Shown here: positions 26,786 to 34,781 of the stretch, piece after piece
Numbering within the stretch: the first letter of the stretch is position 1
Layout: each line of letters opens with the position of its first letter
Assembly: GCA_031273295.1 (NCBI GenBank)
Contig: JAISSD010000050.1
Span: 1 to 45,788 of the forward strand
Length of the DNA stretch: 45,788 nt
From: Prevotella sp.
GTDB taxonomy: Bacteria > Bacteroidota > Bacteroidia > Bacteroidales > Dysgonomonadaceae
Direction: 5' to 3'
The notes under the pieces: generated by a model
What the model saw: the letters and a program-made list of their open reading frames with translations, nothing else
What the model was told of the DNA's origin: nothing
Databases searched by the model: none
Position numbers and translations under genes: made by a program

Positions 26786-26922
26786 AGAGACATGGCGCGT
26801 CACGTCTTTTTTTGTTTTCCGTGGTTCTCGTCGTAAACATGACACGCTATGTCTCTTTTACAAATCCCGCGTTTTTGCAGGGTGAGACCTCAAAAAAAAA
26901 TGAAAAGAAAACCACGGAAAAC
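26786..26922. repeat. Nested inverted repeats (REP-like palindromes)
   Basis: AGAGACATGGCGCGTCA (26786-26802) pairs with TGACACGCTATGTCTCT (26840-26856), 15 of 17 positions, the exceptions being G-U pairs. GTTTTCCGTGGTT (26814-26826), in its loop, pairs with AACCACGGAAAAC (26910-26922) beyond it, perfectly. The two pairings exclude each other. The remainder of 26516-27039 holds no gene. Confidence 0.75.
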
Positions 26923-27039
26923 CAGACCGGTCAAACGTCAGTTCGACTTGGCCAAATACGTCCACTGTGGCAAGCCTTGGACAATAAATAAAAACTACAG
27001 ATTTAACTGTATATGCGTAAAAACAAGGGCGGTTTTTTG

Positions 27040-27047
27040 TATTTTTG
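27040..27047 (+). promoter_or_regulatory. -7 box (TATTTTTG) for miaB
   Basis: Full consensus match 66 bp upstream of ATG 27114. Its position shows that an upstream in-frame start at 27045 cannot be used. Confidence 0.5.
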
Positions 27048-27113
27048 TCCGGCTTGAACGATTTGGGGCGAATCGTTTTCATCTTGAATTATTTATTAAA
27101 ATTTGGAATCTCT

Positions 27114-28484
27114 ATGAACAACGAAAAAGGACTGGACTTTAAATCCACGACTGAAGACGGAGAAAAGAAACTGTTCATCGAAACCTATGGTTGCCAGATG
27201 AATGTGGCGGACAGCGAGGTTGTCGCCGCCATAATGCAGATGGACGGTTATATCATGACGGACAAGCCGGAAGACGCCGACGCCGTATTTGTAAACACCT
27301 GTTCGGTTCGTGATAACGCCGAGCAACGGGTGATCCAGCGTCTCGATTACTTCAATGCCATTAAGAAAAAGAAGAGATCCAATATGATCATAGGGGTTCT
27401 CGGATGTATGGCGGAGAGAGTAAAAGAAGAATTGCATGACAAACACCATGTGGATGTAGTAGTCGGTCCCGACGCCTACCTGGACCTCCCTAATCTGGTA
27501 GGCGCGGCTGAAAGCGGACGGAAAGCGATCAATGTGGTTTTATCGAAGACCGAAACTTATGAGGACGTTATTCCATTGCGTATAGGCGGGAATCACATTT
27601 CGGGTTTCGTATCCATTATGCGCGGATGCGATAAAGTCTGTTCGTATTGCATTGTGCCTTATACCAGAGGGCGCGAACGTAGCCGCCTGCCGCAAAGCAT
27701 ACTGAATGAGGTCGCCGACTTGCGCGACAGGGGATTTAAGGAAGTAACCCTGCTTGGGCAGAATGTAAACTCGTATCGTTATAAGAACGAAGACGGCGCA
27801 ATTGTGGACTTTCCCCGCTTACTCGAAACCGTGGCCGTCGAAGCGCCCGGTATGCGTATCCGCTTTACCACCTCGTATCCGACGGATATGACGGACGAAA
27901 CCTTGGAGGTGATAGCCAGGTATGATAATCTCTGCAAGTTTATCCATCTGCCTGTGCAGTCGGGAAGTACGCGGATGCTGGGCGTAATGAAGCGCAAATA
28001 TGACAGGGAGTGGTATCTTGACCGCATAGCCGCCATTAGACGGATCATTCCCGGATGCGGATTGTCTACGGATATAATGTGCGGTTTTCATTCCGAAACC
28101 GAAGAGGACCGGTTGGAAACCTTGTCCCTGATGCGCGAAGTATGCTTCGACTCGGCTTTTATGTTCAAATATTCGGAACGTCCGGGAACGTATGCCGCGA
28201 AAAAGCTGGAAGACGATGTGCCCGAAGACGTCAAGATAAAACGTTTACAGGAGATCATTGAATTACAGAACGAATGTTCTCTTGAAAGCAATAAAAGGGA
28301 TGTCGGCAAAGTGTTTGAAGTATTGGTGGAGGGTTTTTCGAAACGTTCGAGGGAGCAACTGTTTGGACGGACGTCCCAAAACAAGGTTGTTATCTTCGAC
28401 AAGGGTAGCTATCGTGTCGGTGATTTTGTAACTGTCAGAATAACAGGAAACACTTCGGCCACCTTATTTGGCGAAACGATATAA
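27114..28484 (+). CDS. miaB: tRNA-2-methylthio-N6-isopentenyladenosine synthase
   Basis: A radical-SAM enzyme that adds a methylthio group to i6A37 in tRNAs reading U-starting codons. The N-terminal UPF0004 domain supplies three Fe-S cysteines: Cys27 (ETYGCQMN), Cys63 (VNTCSVRDNAEQR) and Cys98 (GVLGCMAER). The radical-SAM triad is Cys172/176/179 in GCDKVCSYCIVPYTRGRE. The last 65 residues are the TRAM RNA-binding domain. The length of 456 from ATG 27114 is normal. SVRDNAEQR distinguishes MiaB from RimO and MtaB. Confidence 0.96.
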   Translation: MNNEKGLDFKSTTEDGEKKLFIETYGCQMNVADSEVVAAIMQMDGYIMTDKPEDADAVFVNTCSVRDNAEQRVIQRLDYFNAIKKKKRSNMIIGVLGCMAERVKEELHDKHHVDVVVGPDAYLDLPNLVGAAESGRKAINVVLSKTETYEDVIPLRIGGNHISGFVSIMRGCDKVCSYCIVPYTRGRERSRLPQSILNEVADLRDRGFKEVTLLGQNVNSYRYKNEDGAIVDFPRLLETVAVEAPGMRIRFTTSYPTDMTDETLEVIARYDNLCKFIHLPVQSGSTRMLGVMKRKYDREWYLDRIAAIRRIIPGCGLSTDIMCGFHSETEEDRLETLSLMREVCFDSAFMFKYSERPGTYAAKKLEDDVPEDVKIKRLQEIIELQNECSLESNKRDVGKVFEVLVEGFSKRSREQLFGRTSQNKVVIFDKGSYRVGDFVTVRITGNTSATLFGETI

Positions 28485-28676
28485 AATACAGGAAACGGGT
28501 GCATTTGGCTCCGCCGATTTTGACTTCTGTAGAATTTAAACAGAACCAAAGCGCTGTTTTAGTTATTTTTCTGAAATATTTTTTCTGTTCTTTCAAAAAG
28601 TGACTATATTAGGCGTCCGTTTTGGAAACATGGAAAGGAAATATTTAAGAAAGGTTTAATTTAAAACTTGAAGATC

Positions 28677-28880
28677 ATGAATAAAACTGGCTCTAATTTA
28701 TTGTTTTTAGCCATAGGCGCGGCGTTAGGCGCAGCTGTAGGTTATGTAGCGGCTTCCGATAAAAAAGAAGAATGGTTGAGAGACATAAACAGCCTTGTGG
28801 ATAGAGTTAAGGGCAATGTGAGGCATGCTGCCGGCAGAGTCCGGGAAAAAACAGACGAGTTGAAAAACAATGCCGAATGA
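28677..28880 (+). CDS. YtxH-domain small membrane protein
   Basis: A 67-residue protein with one glycine-rich membrane helix (LLFLAIGAALGAAVGYVAAS) and a charged cytoplasmic helix (DKKEEWLRDINSLVDRVKG...). This is the YtxH-like architecture of stress-associated small proteins. ATG 28677 is preferred to a TTG nine bases earlier. Its 3' end overlaps the next gene by 11 bp. It is the first gene of a three-gene operon with two more small membrane-linked proteins. Confidence 0.85.
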   Translation: MNKTGSNLLFLAIGAALGAAVGYVAASDKKEEWLRDINSLVDRVKGNVRHAAGRVREKTDELKNNAE

Positions 28881-29250
28881 TAACGATGCCGACAAAAGCT
28901 TGAATACTCTGGTTGAAAAGATCAAACTGGATTTGTTAAGCTATATCAACAGAAGGATCCGGCTGTTCAAGCTGGATGCTTTTGAGAAGTTGAGCATATC
29001 GGCTTCTGTGGCGGGATATGGCTTGATGGTCCTGTCCATTGTGGCTGTACTTATGTTTTTCGTGCTGATCGGATTGGCGTTCTTTATTGGCGAATTATTT
29101 GATAGCCTGGCTGCCGGCTTCGGTATTATGGCTCTGTTCTCTTTGTTTGTTTTGTTGTTTGTTTTCCTTTGCCGGAGGAAGATAAAAGAATCTATATTGA
29201 ATGGTACAATAAACTTTTTCAGAGGATTGGAAGACGATGAAGGACAATAA
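28870..29250 (+). CDS. Phage-holin-family (superfamily III-like) membrane protein
   Basis: 126 residues. After an amphipathic N-terminal helix (TLVEKIKLDLLSYINRRIRLFK), two long hydrophobic helices lie at about 46-73 and 78-100, followed by a basic tail. This is the layout of the YqjE/phage holin-like family that is widespread on bacterial chromosomes without lysis genes. Overlap with both neighbours (11 bp and 14 bp) shows tight translational coupling. It is likely a chromosomal envelope or stress protein rather than a prophage holin, because no phage gene is near. Confidence 0.8.
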   Translation: MPNDNDADKSLNTLVEKIKLDLLSYINRRIRLFKLDAFEKLSISASVAGYGLMVLSIVAVLMFFVLIGLAFFIGELFDSLAAGFGIMALFSLFVLLFVFLCRRKIKESILNGTINFFRGLEDDEGQ

Positions 29251-29605
29251 GCCGACCCCCTTGCAACAACTCCGGCAGGAGAAAGCAATTGCCAGGCGTG
29301 AGTGCGCCGAGAGCGAAGAACGTTTGGCCGCACACTGGTCATATCTTTCCGATAATGCCGGTTCGCTTCTTTTTAGAAGCGCGATAAACGCGGCGCTCCG
29401 CCAATTCGGATTCGGCCCGAAAGAGGATGCAAAAGATAGCGGTTCGGACGGGATGGCGTATAGCGGTTTGTTAGGCAATCTGGCCGCCTGCTATCCCATA
29501 GTATGGGAAGTTGTGAAACCGATGCTGTTCCGGTTCATTATCAAAAAGATAAAGTCTGTCTTTTCGGGAAAGAGAACGAAAGAACGGAGGGATGGCGACG
29601 GTTAA
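29237..29605 (+). CDS. Conserved hypothetical protein, third gene of the YtxH-holin operon
   Basis: 122 residues, not assigned to a named family. The N-terminal third is a charged coiled-coil-like helix (LQQLRQEKAIARRECAESEERL). A weakly hydrophobic middle (LLGNLAACYPIVWEVVKPMLFRFIIKKI) may touch the membrane, and the end is strongly basic. It starts inside the previous gene and ends at a strong terminator. The trio resembles YtxH/YqjD-YqjE-YqjK-type stress operons in layout, which is inference from order and size. Confidence 0.75.
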   Translation: MKDNKPTPLQQLRQEKAIARRECAESEERLAAHWSYLSDNAGSLLFRSAINAALRQFGFGPKEDAKDSGSDGMAYSGLLGNLAACYPIVWEVVKPMLFRFIIKKIKSVFSGKRTKERRDGDG

Positions 29606-29629
29606 TTCAACCGGAATAAAAATAACGGG

Positions 29630-29667
29630 AAACAGGAAAATGGCGAAAGGATGTTTTCCTGTTTTTT
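29630..29667 (+). terminator. Strong rho-independent terminator
   Basis: AAACAGGAAAA and TTTTCCTGTTT form an 11-bp perfect stem with a 13-base loop, and the T-run extends three bases past the stem. It closes the YtxH-holin operon. Confidence 0.85.
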
Positions 29668-29707
29668 GCTTTCGGGTCATTTCCGGTATATGAAACTGTT
29701 TCCTGAT

Positions 29708-29727
29708 AATATGACGGTTGTCATATT
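29708..29727. promoter_or_regulatory. Perfect short dyad (AATATGAC-GGTT-GTCATATT)
   Basis: An 8-bp perfect inverted repeat with a 4-bp spacer, 62 bp upstream of pabB. It could be an operator for the pab operon. No canonical -7 box is seen in this gap, so the promoter cannot be placed relative to it. Confidence 0.4.
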
Positions 29728-29789
29728 GTAAATTATTGTTTTACAGTGTATTAAAATTGTAATGGTCGGTTTGATTCACAAGGGTTACT

Positions 29790-30776
29790 ATGGGTGTCAT
29801 GTTTACGCAAAGAGTCGGCAATATACGGCGCATGATGAATGTGTGCGGGAAAGGGAAAAAACCCTTTCTCTTTGCCGTCGGTTTCGAGATGAACGAGGGG
29901 TTTTTCATGGAAGATCCACTGGGGCGGACGGACGTCTTGTTCCATGTAAGAGGGCGGGGTAACCATGTTTGTGCCGGAGAGATTGGGAAGAATACCGGAT
30001 TTGGTTTTTCACCCCTTTCGTTTGAGGAGTACAAGGCGAAATTCGATATCGTGCATGATGGTTTACTGAAAGGGTATTCCTATCTGGCAAACCTCACTGT
30101 AAAGACTCCCGTTTCAATAGATCTATCCCTCTTTGAGATCTTTGCGTATAGCGCCGCGCCCTACAAGTTGTTGTTACCCGGGCGGTTTGTCTGTTTCTCG
30201 CCGGAACGGTTTGTGAGAATTTCAGACAGGACGGTTTCGACCAATCCGATGAAAGGAACAATAGACGCTTCGATTCCTGACGCGGAGCGGATAATTCTGA
30301 ACGACTACAAGGAAACGGCGGAGCATAACACGATAGTCGACTTGTTGCGTAACGACCTCGGTATCGTGGCTGATAATGTCAGAGTAAACAGGTTCAGGTA
30401 TATAGAGCGGATAAAGACGAATGTATCGGATATCCTGCAAGTCAGTTCCGAAATCACAGGAAGGTTGCGTGATGAATACGCCGGTAATTTCGGCGATGTC
30501 ATTTTCGAAATGCTTCCGGCAGGTTCTGTTTCGGGAGCGCCCAAGCCGGCGACGTTGCGGATCATCAGAGAAGCAGAGGGTGGATCCCGTGGATATTATA
30601 CGGGAATATTCGGATATTATGACGGGAGAGAGCTTGATACGGCGGTGATGATACGTTTCATTGAAAAAGAAGAAGACAGGTACTTTTTTCGAAGCGGCGG
30701 AGGTATCACGGCTTACAGCGATTGCCGGAGCGAATACAGGGAAGTATTGAACAAGATCTATTTGCCGGTAGTATGA
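29790..30776 (+). CDS. pabB: Aminodeoxychorismate synthase, component I
   Basis: Makes 4-amino-4-deoxychorismate from chorismate and ammonia for folate. The chorismate-binding domain fills most of the 328 residues: NPMKGTIDA, the HNTIVDLLRNDLG segment, and the C-terminal block MLPAGSVSGAPKPATLRIIREAE with YYTGIFGYYDG. At this length it lacks the N-terminal domain of proteobacterial PabB, the normal Bacteroidota short form. The glutamine amidotransferase partner (pabA) is not in this window. The start could be ATG 29790 or a nearby internal Met. The stop overlaps the pabC start (ATGA). Confidence 0.92.
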   Translation: MGVMFTQRVGNIRRMMNVCGKGKKPFLFAVGFEMNEGFFMEDPLGRTDVLFHVRGRGNHVCAGEIGKNTGFGFSPLSFEEYKAKFDIVHDGLLKGYSYLANLTVKTPVSIDLSLFEIFAYSAAPYKLLLPGRFVCFSPERFVRISDRTVSTNPMKGTIDASIPDAERIILNDYKETAEHNTIVDLLRNDLGIVADNVRVNRFRYIERIKTNVSDILQVSSEITGRLRDEYAGNFGDVIFEMLPAGSVSGAPKPATLRIIREAEGGSRGYYTGIFGYYDGRELDTAVMIRFIEKEEDRYFFRSGGGITAYSDCRSEYREVLNKIYLPVV

Positions 30777-31372
30777 GAGAGCCTGTTTTTACAGAAGTAT
30801 TGAAAATACTGGACGGCAAGTTTTATAACCTGCGTTTTCATTTGGAACGGATCTTCCGTACCTCGACGGCTTTTTATCCGGAACCGGTTCATATTGACTT
30901 GTCGGAAAGCGACATCCCCCCCGAATACAGAAAAGGGATAGTGAAATGTCGTATAACATATTCCGGCCATGTGACGGGAGTGGAGTACCGGCATTACAGG
31001 TTCAGAACTGTGAGGAGGCTTAAATTAGTCGCGGACGATACGATAGATTACGCTTTTAAATACGCGGACAGGCGTGATATAGATACTCTGTTCTCCCAAA
31101 GGCGGGATTGCGATGATATCCTCATTGTAAAGAACGGCTGCATAACCGATACTTCTTTCAGTAATGTTGTGTTCGAAAACAGTTCGGGATTATACACTCC
31201 GGCTTCTTTTCTGCTTGCCGGCGTCAAGCGGCGGTCGCTGCTGGAACAGGGCGTAATACGGGAGAAGGAAATAAAGGCGGAAGATGTAAGAAGTTATTCG
31301 AAGCTGTATATTATAAACGCAATGACGGATATCGGAGATAACATAAGCGTTGACACATCCAATCTGGTATGA
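30773..31372 (+). CDS. pabC: Aminodeoxychorismate lyase-like class IV aminotransferase
   Basis: Expected to split aminodeoxychorismate into 4-aminobenzoate and pyruvate with pyridoxal phosphate. ATG 30773 overlaps the pabB stop in ATGA, giving 199 residues; longer frames run back into pabB. The PLP lysine is probably the Lys in IDYAFKYADR, and the class IV signature CITDTSFSNVVF is followed by YTPASFLLAGVKRRSL. It is shorter than proteobacterial PabC (about 270), as usual for the Bacteroidota protein fused or paired with short PabB. Position after pabB supports the folate role over branched-chain or D-amino-acid transamination. Confidence 0.88.
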   Translation: MREPVFTEVLKILDGKFYNLRFHLERIFRTSTAFYPEPVHIDLSESDIPPEYRKGIVKCRITYSGHVTGVEYRHYRFRTVRRLKLVADDTIDYAFKYADRRDIDTLFSQRRDCDDILIVKNGCITDTSFSNVVFENSSGLYTPASFLLAGVKRRSLLEQGVIREKEIKAEDVRSYSKLYIINAMTDIGDNISVDTSNLV

Positions 31373-31391
31373 TCCCTGTTTCTCCTTTCAA

Positions 31392-31413
31392 ACAAGGGGG
31401 TGTAATCCCTTGT
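31392..31413. terminator. Weak bidirectional hairpin between convergent genes
   Basis: ACAAGGG pairs with CCCTTGT around an 8-base loop. No T-run follows on either strand, so it may only be a stabilising hairpin. Confidence 0.3.
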
Positions 31414-31451
31414 CAATGTGTTATTCGCACAGGAAAATATTCGTGGAAGAT

Positions 31452-32642
31452 CTAAACGGTTCCCAACTCTTTTTTTGTGTTGTTATCCTTTTCCGAATTG
31501 TATTTTTTCCCCGCGAATATATCATATCCGCGAAACTCGCATTGCAGAGAACCGTTTACCAGTTGTATCTTTCTGGACGGTTTCAGCCCTATCCTGTCGA
31601 GGCATTCTTTTTTATAGCCGAGCACCCATGCCGAGTACCCCGTAAAAACATGCTTCAGTCGTTCGCCTGTCATTTCATACAGTCCGGCCAGGTCTTCCGG
31701 TTTTATGCGTTCGCCATAGGGAGGATTGGTAACAAGCGTCCCTTTTTCGGCAGGCGCTTGGGTATATTTCTCGAAAGGCTTCACTTTGAGATTGATATGA
31801 CGTTCCAATCCTGCGCTTTTTATGTTCTTTGCAGCTATGCCGATGGCTTCGGGAGATATGTCCGAGCCGTATATTTTATGCTTGAACTCGCGTTCGCCGC
31901 TATCGTCATTGTATAGGGTTTCGAACAGGCCGGCGTTGAAGTTTTTCCACTTTTCAAAGGCAAAGCTTCGCCTGTATATGCCCGGAGGAACGTTCATCGC
32001 TATCATGGCGGCTTCGATAAGCAATGTTCCCGAACCGCACATGGGATCTACGAAATCGGACTCGCCCCGCCATCCCGTTTTAAGTATCATGCCCGCCGCC
32101 AATACTTCATTCAAAGGCGCTTCCGTTTGGGCGACGCGGTATCCTCTTTTGTGCAGCGATTCGCCCGAACTGTCGAACGACAGGGTACACTTGTCATGCG
32201 CTACGTGGAAGTTAACAAGCAAGTCGGGATCCTTTGTATCCACAGACGGGCGCTTACCCGTCTTTTGCATAAAGTAGTCGGCAATGGCGTCCTTTACGCG
32301 ATAGGCTACAAATTTGGAGTGGGTGAAGAGGTCGGAAAAAGTGATGGCGTCAATGGCAAAAGTACTGTCTTCCGTCAGGTGTTCGTACCAGTTCATTGCT
32401 TTTACCTTCTTGTATATTTCGTCCGTGTTCTTGGCTTTGAATTCGAATACGGGGCGGAGTATGCGTAATGCTGTGCGGCAATGTATATTCGCTTTATAGA
32501 GCAACGCAAGGTCGCCGTCGAAAGAAACCATGCGTTTTCCTGTCTCCAGGTTATTCGCTCCCAATTTTATAAGCTCTTCAGCTAAAACATCTTCCAGTCC
32601 GGCCATTGTTTTGGCTATCATTGTAAATTCTTTCTTTATCAT
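31452..32642 (-). CDS. THUMP-domain class I SAM-dependent RNA methyltransferase (RlmL N-terminal-like)
   Basis: Probably N2-methylates a guanine of 23S rRNA (RlmL/YcbY type), though tRNA is possible for this superfamily. Residues 1-165 are a ferredoxin-like plus THUMP RNA-binding region (KTMAGLEDVLAEELIKLGA; VDTKDPDLLVNFHV). The catalytic domain has motif I VDPMCGSGTLLIEAA and motif IV TNPPYGERI. The 396 residues correspond to only the first half of E. coli RlmL; the RlmK half is absent, as in other Bacteroidota. It starts 26 bp after the GHL10 gene, in the same operon. Confidence 0.9.
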   Translation of the reverse strand: MIKKEFTMIAKTMAGLEDVLAEELIKLGANNLETGKRMVSFDGDLALLYKANIHCRTALRILRPVFEFKAKNTDEIYKKVKAMNWYEHLTEDSTFAIDAITFSDLFTHSKFVAYRVKDAIADYFMQKTGKRPSVDTKDPDLLVNFHVAHDKCTLSFDSSGESLHKRGYRVAQTEAPLNEVLAAGMILKTGWRGESDFVDPMCGSGTLLIEAAMIAMNVPPGIYRRSFAFEKWKNFNAGLFETLYNDDSGEREFKHKIYGSDISPEAIGIAAKNIKSAGLERHINLKVKPFEKYTQAPAEKGTLVTNPPYGERIKPEDLAGLYEMTGERLKHVFTGYSAWVLGYKKECLDRIGLKPSRKIQLVNGSLQCEFRGYDIFAGKKYNSEKDNNTKKELGTV

Positions 32643-32668
32643 CTGTCTGTTGTCTATTGTCTGTCTGC

Positions 32669-34219
32669 TTATAATTTTACTTTTTTCGACTTCCCTTTCG
32701 ATTCATTATGAAAGGCGTCCACGGCTGTCACTACATACCTGTACTCCTTTTTTCCGCCTTCGTAAGGCAGTACAAGGCTGTTTTTCCGTGTAATGGCCAC
32801 GATGTATCGAGGGTTGTCGAGATCCTCTTTTTCTCCTTTCGCAAAGCGGTATATTACATGGTATTGAGCCGTTTCGGGATTGTATTTGTCAGTATCGCCG
32901 CTCCATCTCAGAATGTGGGTTGTTGGCGTATATACTTCTTCCAGCCTGTTCACTTTCTTTGGATTCTTGTTGTGCATGCGCCTGTATGCCGGGATCAGGG
33001 CCGGATACTTGTGATAGTTGTTCTTCAGTTGCGTGGCTATGCCTTTGTAGTTGTCCAGTAACTCGTAGGCCGGCCAGAAACAATTGCCATGTACGGTAGG
33101 CAAACTTCGCGAAAGAATTATCTTTTCATTCAACTGGTTATCGCCTGACGGCCGGGTGGCTGCATCCATTGTGCGTTTCACATCCTGGCCTATATATAGA
33201 TGTTCCTTGTAGTTGTTGTTTGCCCACCAGTTAACCAGAGTCTTGTAATCGGCGGTCTTGTGTCCGGTTTCCCAGTATATCTGCGGCATGTTATAGTCTA
33301 CCCATCCGTTTTTTACCCACAATTTCACGTCGGCATACAGGTCGTCGTAGTTCTGTAAACCGTTTGTGTCGCTGCCCGAACCGTCGGGCGTACTTTTTTT
33401 GTTGCGGTAGATGCCAAACGGGCTGATACCGAATCTCACCCACGGCTTTGTGGTCATCAGTGTGCGCTTTATCTCCCGGATCAGCAGATTCACATTGTTG
33501 CGCCGCCAGTCTGCCTGTTGATTCCTTGAAAAACCTTGCTGTGCGGCATAAATATTGAAACTGTTTCCGTCAGGAAATTCTTCTCCTGCGACGGGGTAGG
33601 GGTAAAAATAATCATCCATGTGGATGGCGTCCACTTCGTAGCGCATCACAATGTCTTTTACCACATCACAAATAAATCTGCGGTTGGCAGGTATGCCCGG
33701 GTCAAAGTAGATCTTGCCTCCGTATTTTACAAACCTTTCGGGATATTTGTGGTAGATATGGCTTTTTGCGAATACGTCGTTTTCACCGGCCGACACACGG
33801 TAGGGATTGAGCCACGCGTGCAGTTCCATGTTTCGTTTATGGCATTCTTCTACCAGAAAAGCCAATGGGTCGAATCCGTTTTCGGGAGCAAGGCCTTGTG
33901 TCCCGGTAAGGAATGCGCTCCAGGGTTCCAGTTCCGATCTGTAGAATGCGTCGGCGTAAGGGCGCGCCTGAAAGATTAGGGCATTGATGCCTTTGGCATG
34001 AAGTTCATCGAGCGTGTTGACGAAATATGTTTTCAACTGCGATACGGTCATTGTCCTGTATCTTGTTTGCCATGCCGTGCTTAACCATGCACCCCGGAAT
34101 TCCCTTTTCGGGTAGACAATGTCGGCAAATGTGGTACGTTGTTGCCGGGTTTTGCACGAAGAAAGGATGGAAAGGATGGTAATTAGCAAAAACAGGTTGA
34201 GGGCTTTATTTTTATTCAT
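32669..34219 (-). CDS. GHL10-family (PF02638-type) glycoside-hydrolase-like lipoprotein
   Basis: A predicted cell-surface or periplasmic lipoprotein with signal MNKNKALNLFLLITILSILSSC (Cys22). Residues about 38-370 form a TIM-barrel of the glycosyl-hydrolase-like 10 family: EFRGAWLSTAWQTR, GINALIFQARPYADAFY, ELHAWLNPYR, DAIHMDDYFYPY and DYNMPQIYWETGH. Acidic residues in HMDDYFYP and WETGH may be catalytic. The C-terminal 100 residues look like a fibronectin III-type domain (THILRWSGDTD ... EYRYVVTAVDAFHNES). Substrate is unproven; related domains have been linked to peptidoglycan or glycan cleavage. It leads an operon with the downstream methyltransferase. Confidence 0.9.
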   Translation of the reverse strand: MNKNKALNLFLLITILSILSSCKTRQQRTTFADIVYPKREFRGAWLSTAWQTRYRTMTVSQLKTYFVNTLDELHAKGINALIFQARPYADAFYRSELEPWSAFLTGTQGLAPENGFDPLAFLVEECHKRNMELHAWLNPYRVSAGENDVFAKSHIYHKYPERFVKYGGKIYFDPGIPANRRFICDVVKDIVMRYEVDAIHMDDYFYPYPVAGEEFPDGNSFNIYAAQQGFSRNQQADWRRNNVNLLIREIKRTLMTTKPWVRFGISPFGIYRNKKSTPDGSGSDTNGLQNYDDLYADVKLWVKNGWVDYNMPQIYWETGHKTADYKTLVNWWANNNYKEHLYIGQDVKRTMDAATRPSGDNQLNEKIILSRSLPTVHGNCFWPAYELLDNYKGIATQLKNNYHKYPALIPAYRRMHNKNPKKVNRLEEVYTPTTHILRWSGDTDKYNPETAQYHVIYRFAKGEKEDLDNPRYIVAITRKNSLVLPYEGGKKEYRYVVTAVDAFHNESKGKSKKVKL

Positions 34220-34246
34220 GCAAATAACGTTGTTTATAAATATTTA

Positions 34247-34254
34247 CAAAAATA
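34247..34254 (-). promoter_or_regulatory. -7 box (TATTTTTG) for the GHL10 lipoprotein operon
   Basis: Full TAnnTTTG match on the minus strand 27 bp upstream of ATG 34219. A -33 element is not seen. Confidence 0.5.
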
Positions 34255-34351
34255 AGAATAATTACCGGGATGTTTTTTTTTCATCGCTAAAAATTAAAAA
34301 TGAAAACAGAGGAATTAAGAATGGCGCAGGTCGCTAACGAAATAAATGTAT

Positions 34352-34775
34352 CTCCTCAAAGAACGCAAAGCGTATCACAAAGGGCGCCAAATCCATTTAA
34401 CACAAAGGGCGCAAAGTATAACACAAAGGACACAAAGCATTTCCTTTGCGTTAAAGATTTTGGATATGCTATGCCGATTCGGGATATGGAAGACTTTCAG
34501 CTCTGGCTTGGCGGCTATATGGCGTTGGCAAACTTGTATCATGTCGGGTTTTGGAGTACAAAAACCTCGTTTCCACCTGATTTTTTCCAACAAAACAACC
34601 TCGGTAGCAATGAGTTGCCTCCAGACGCTCCAACCTCTTATGTAACATCTCCCCTCAAGCCGTTTTTAATTTTTCCAGAAGAGCTTCTAACTGTCTTGTT
34701 TTCCGCTCAGTTGAAACACCGCACTCCGCATGTTACTATTATGCGTGCTGCATGAAAAATGATAGGGGACTTATT
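34352..34775 (-). repeat. Dispersed repeat, copy B (inverted relative to copy A at 16181-16444)
   Basis: Read on the minus strand, it starts GTCCCCTATCATTTTTCATG and shares with copy A the ordered blocks listed there. It is the longer copy and includes a 72-codon minus-strand frame (34593 to 34375) of unknown meaning. Its distal end consists of CTTTGTGTT/GCGCCCTTTGTG-type short repeats. It fills most of the gap between the GHL10 operon promoter and gldH; nothing else is seen there. Confidence 0.75.
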
Positions 34776-34781
34776 ACCTTG

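Noticed and set aside
26516-26845. 110-codon N-terminal extension of the outer-membrane protein
   Set aside because: It crosses palindromic repeat DNA and would bury the signal peptide MKKLVFTLLLAIPVTAYSQ internally.
28870-29250. Prophage lysis cassette
   Set aside because: The holin-like protein has no endolysin, spanin or phage structural genes nearby and sits in a small chromosomal stress-type operon.
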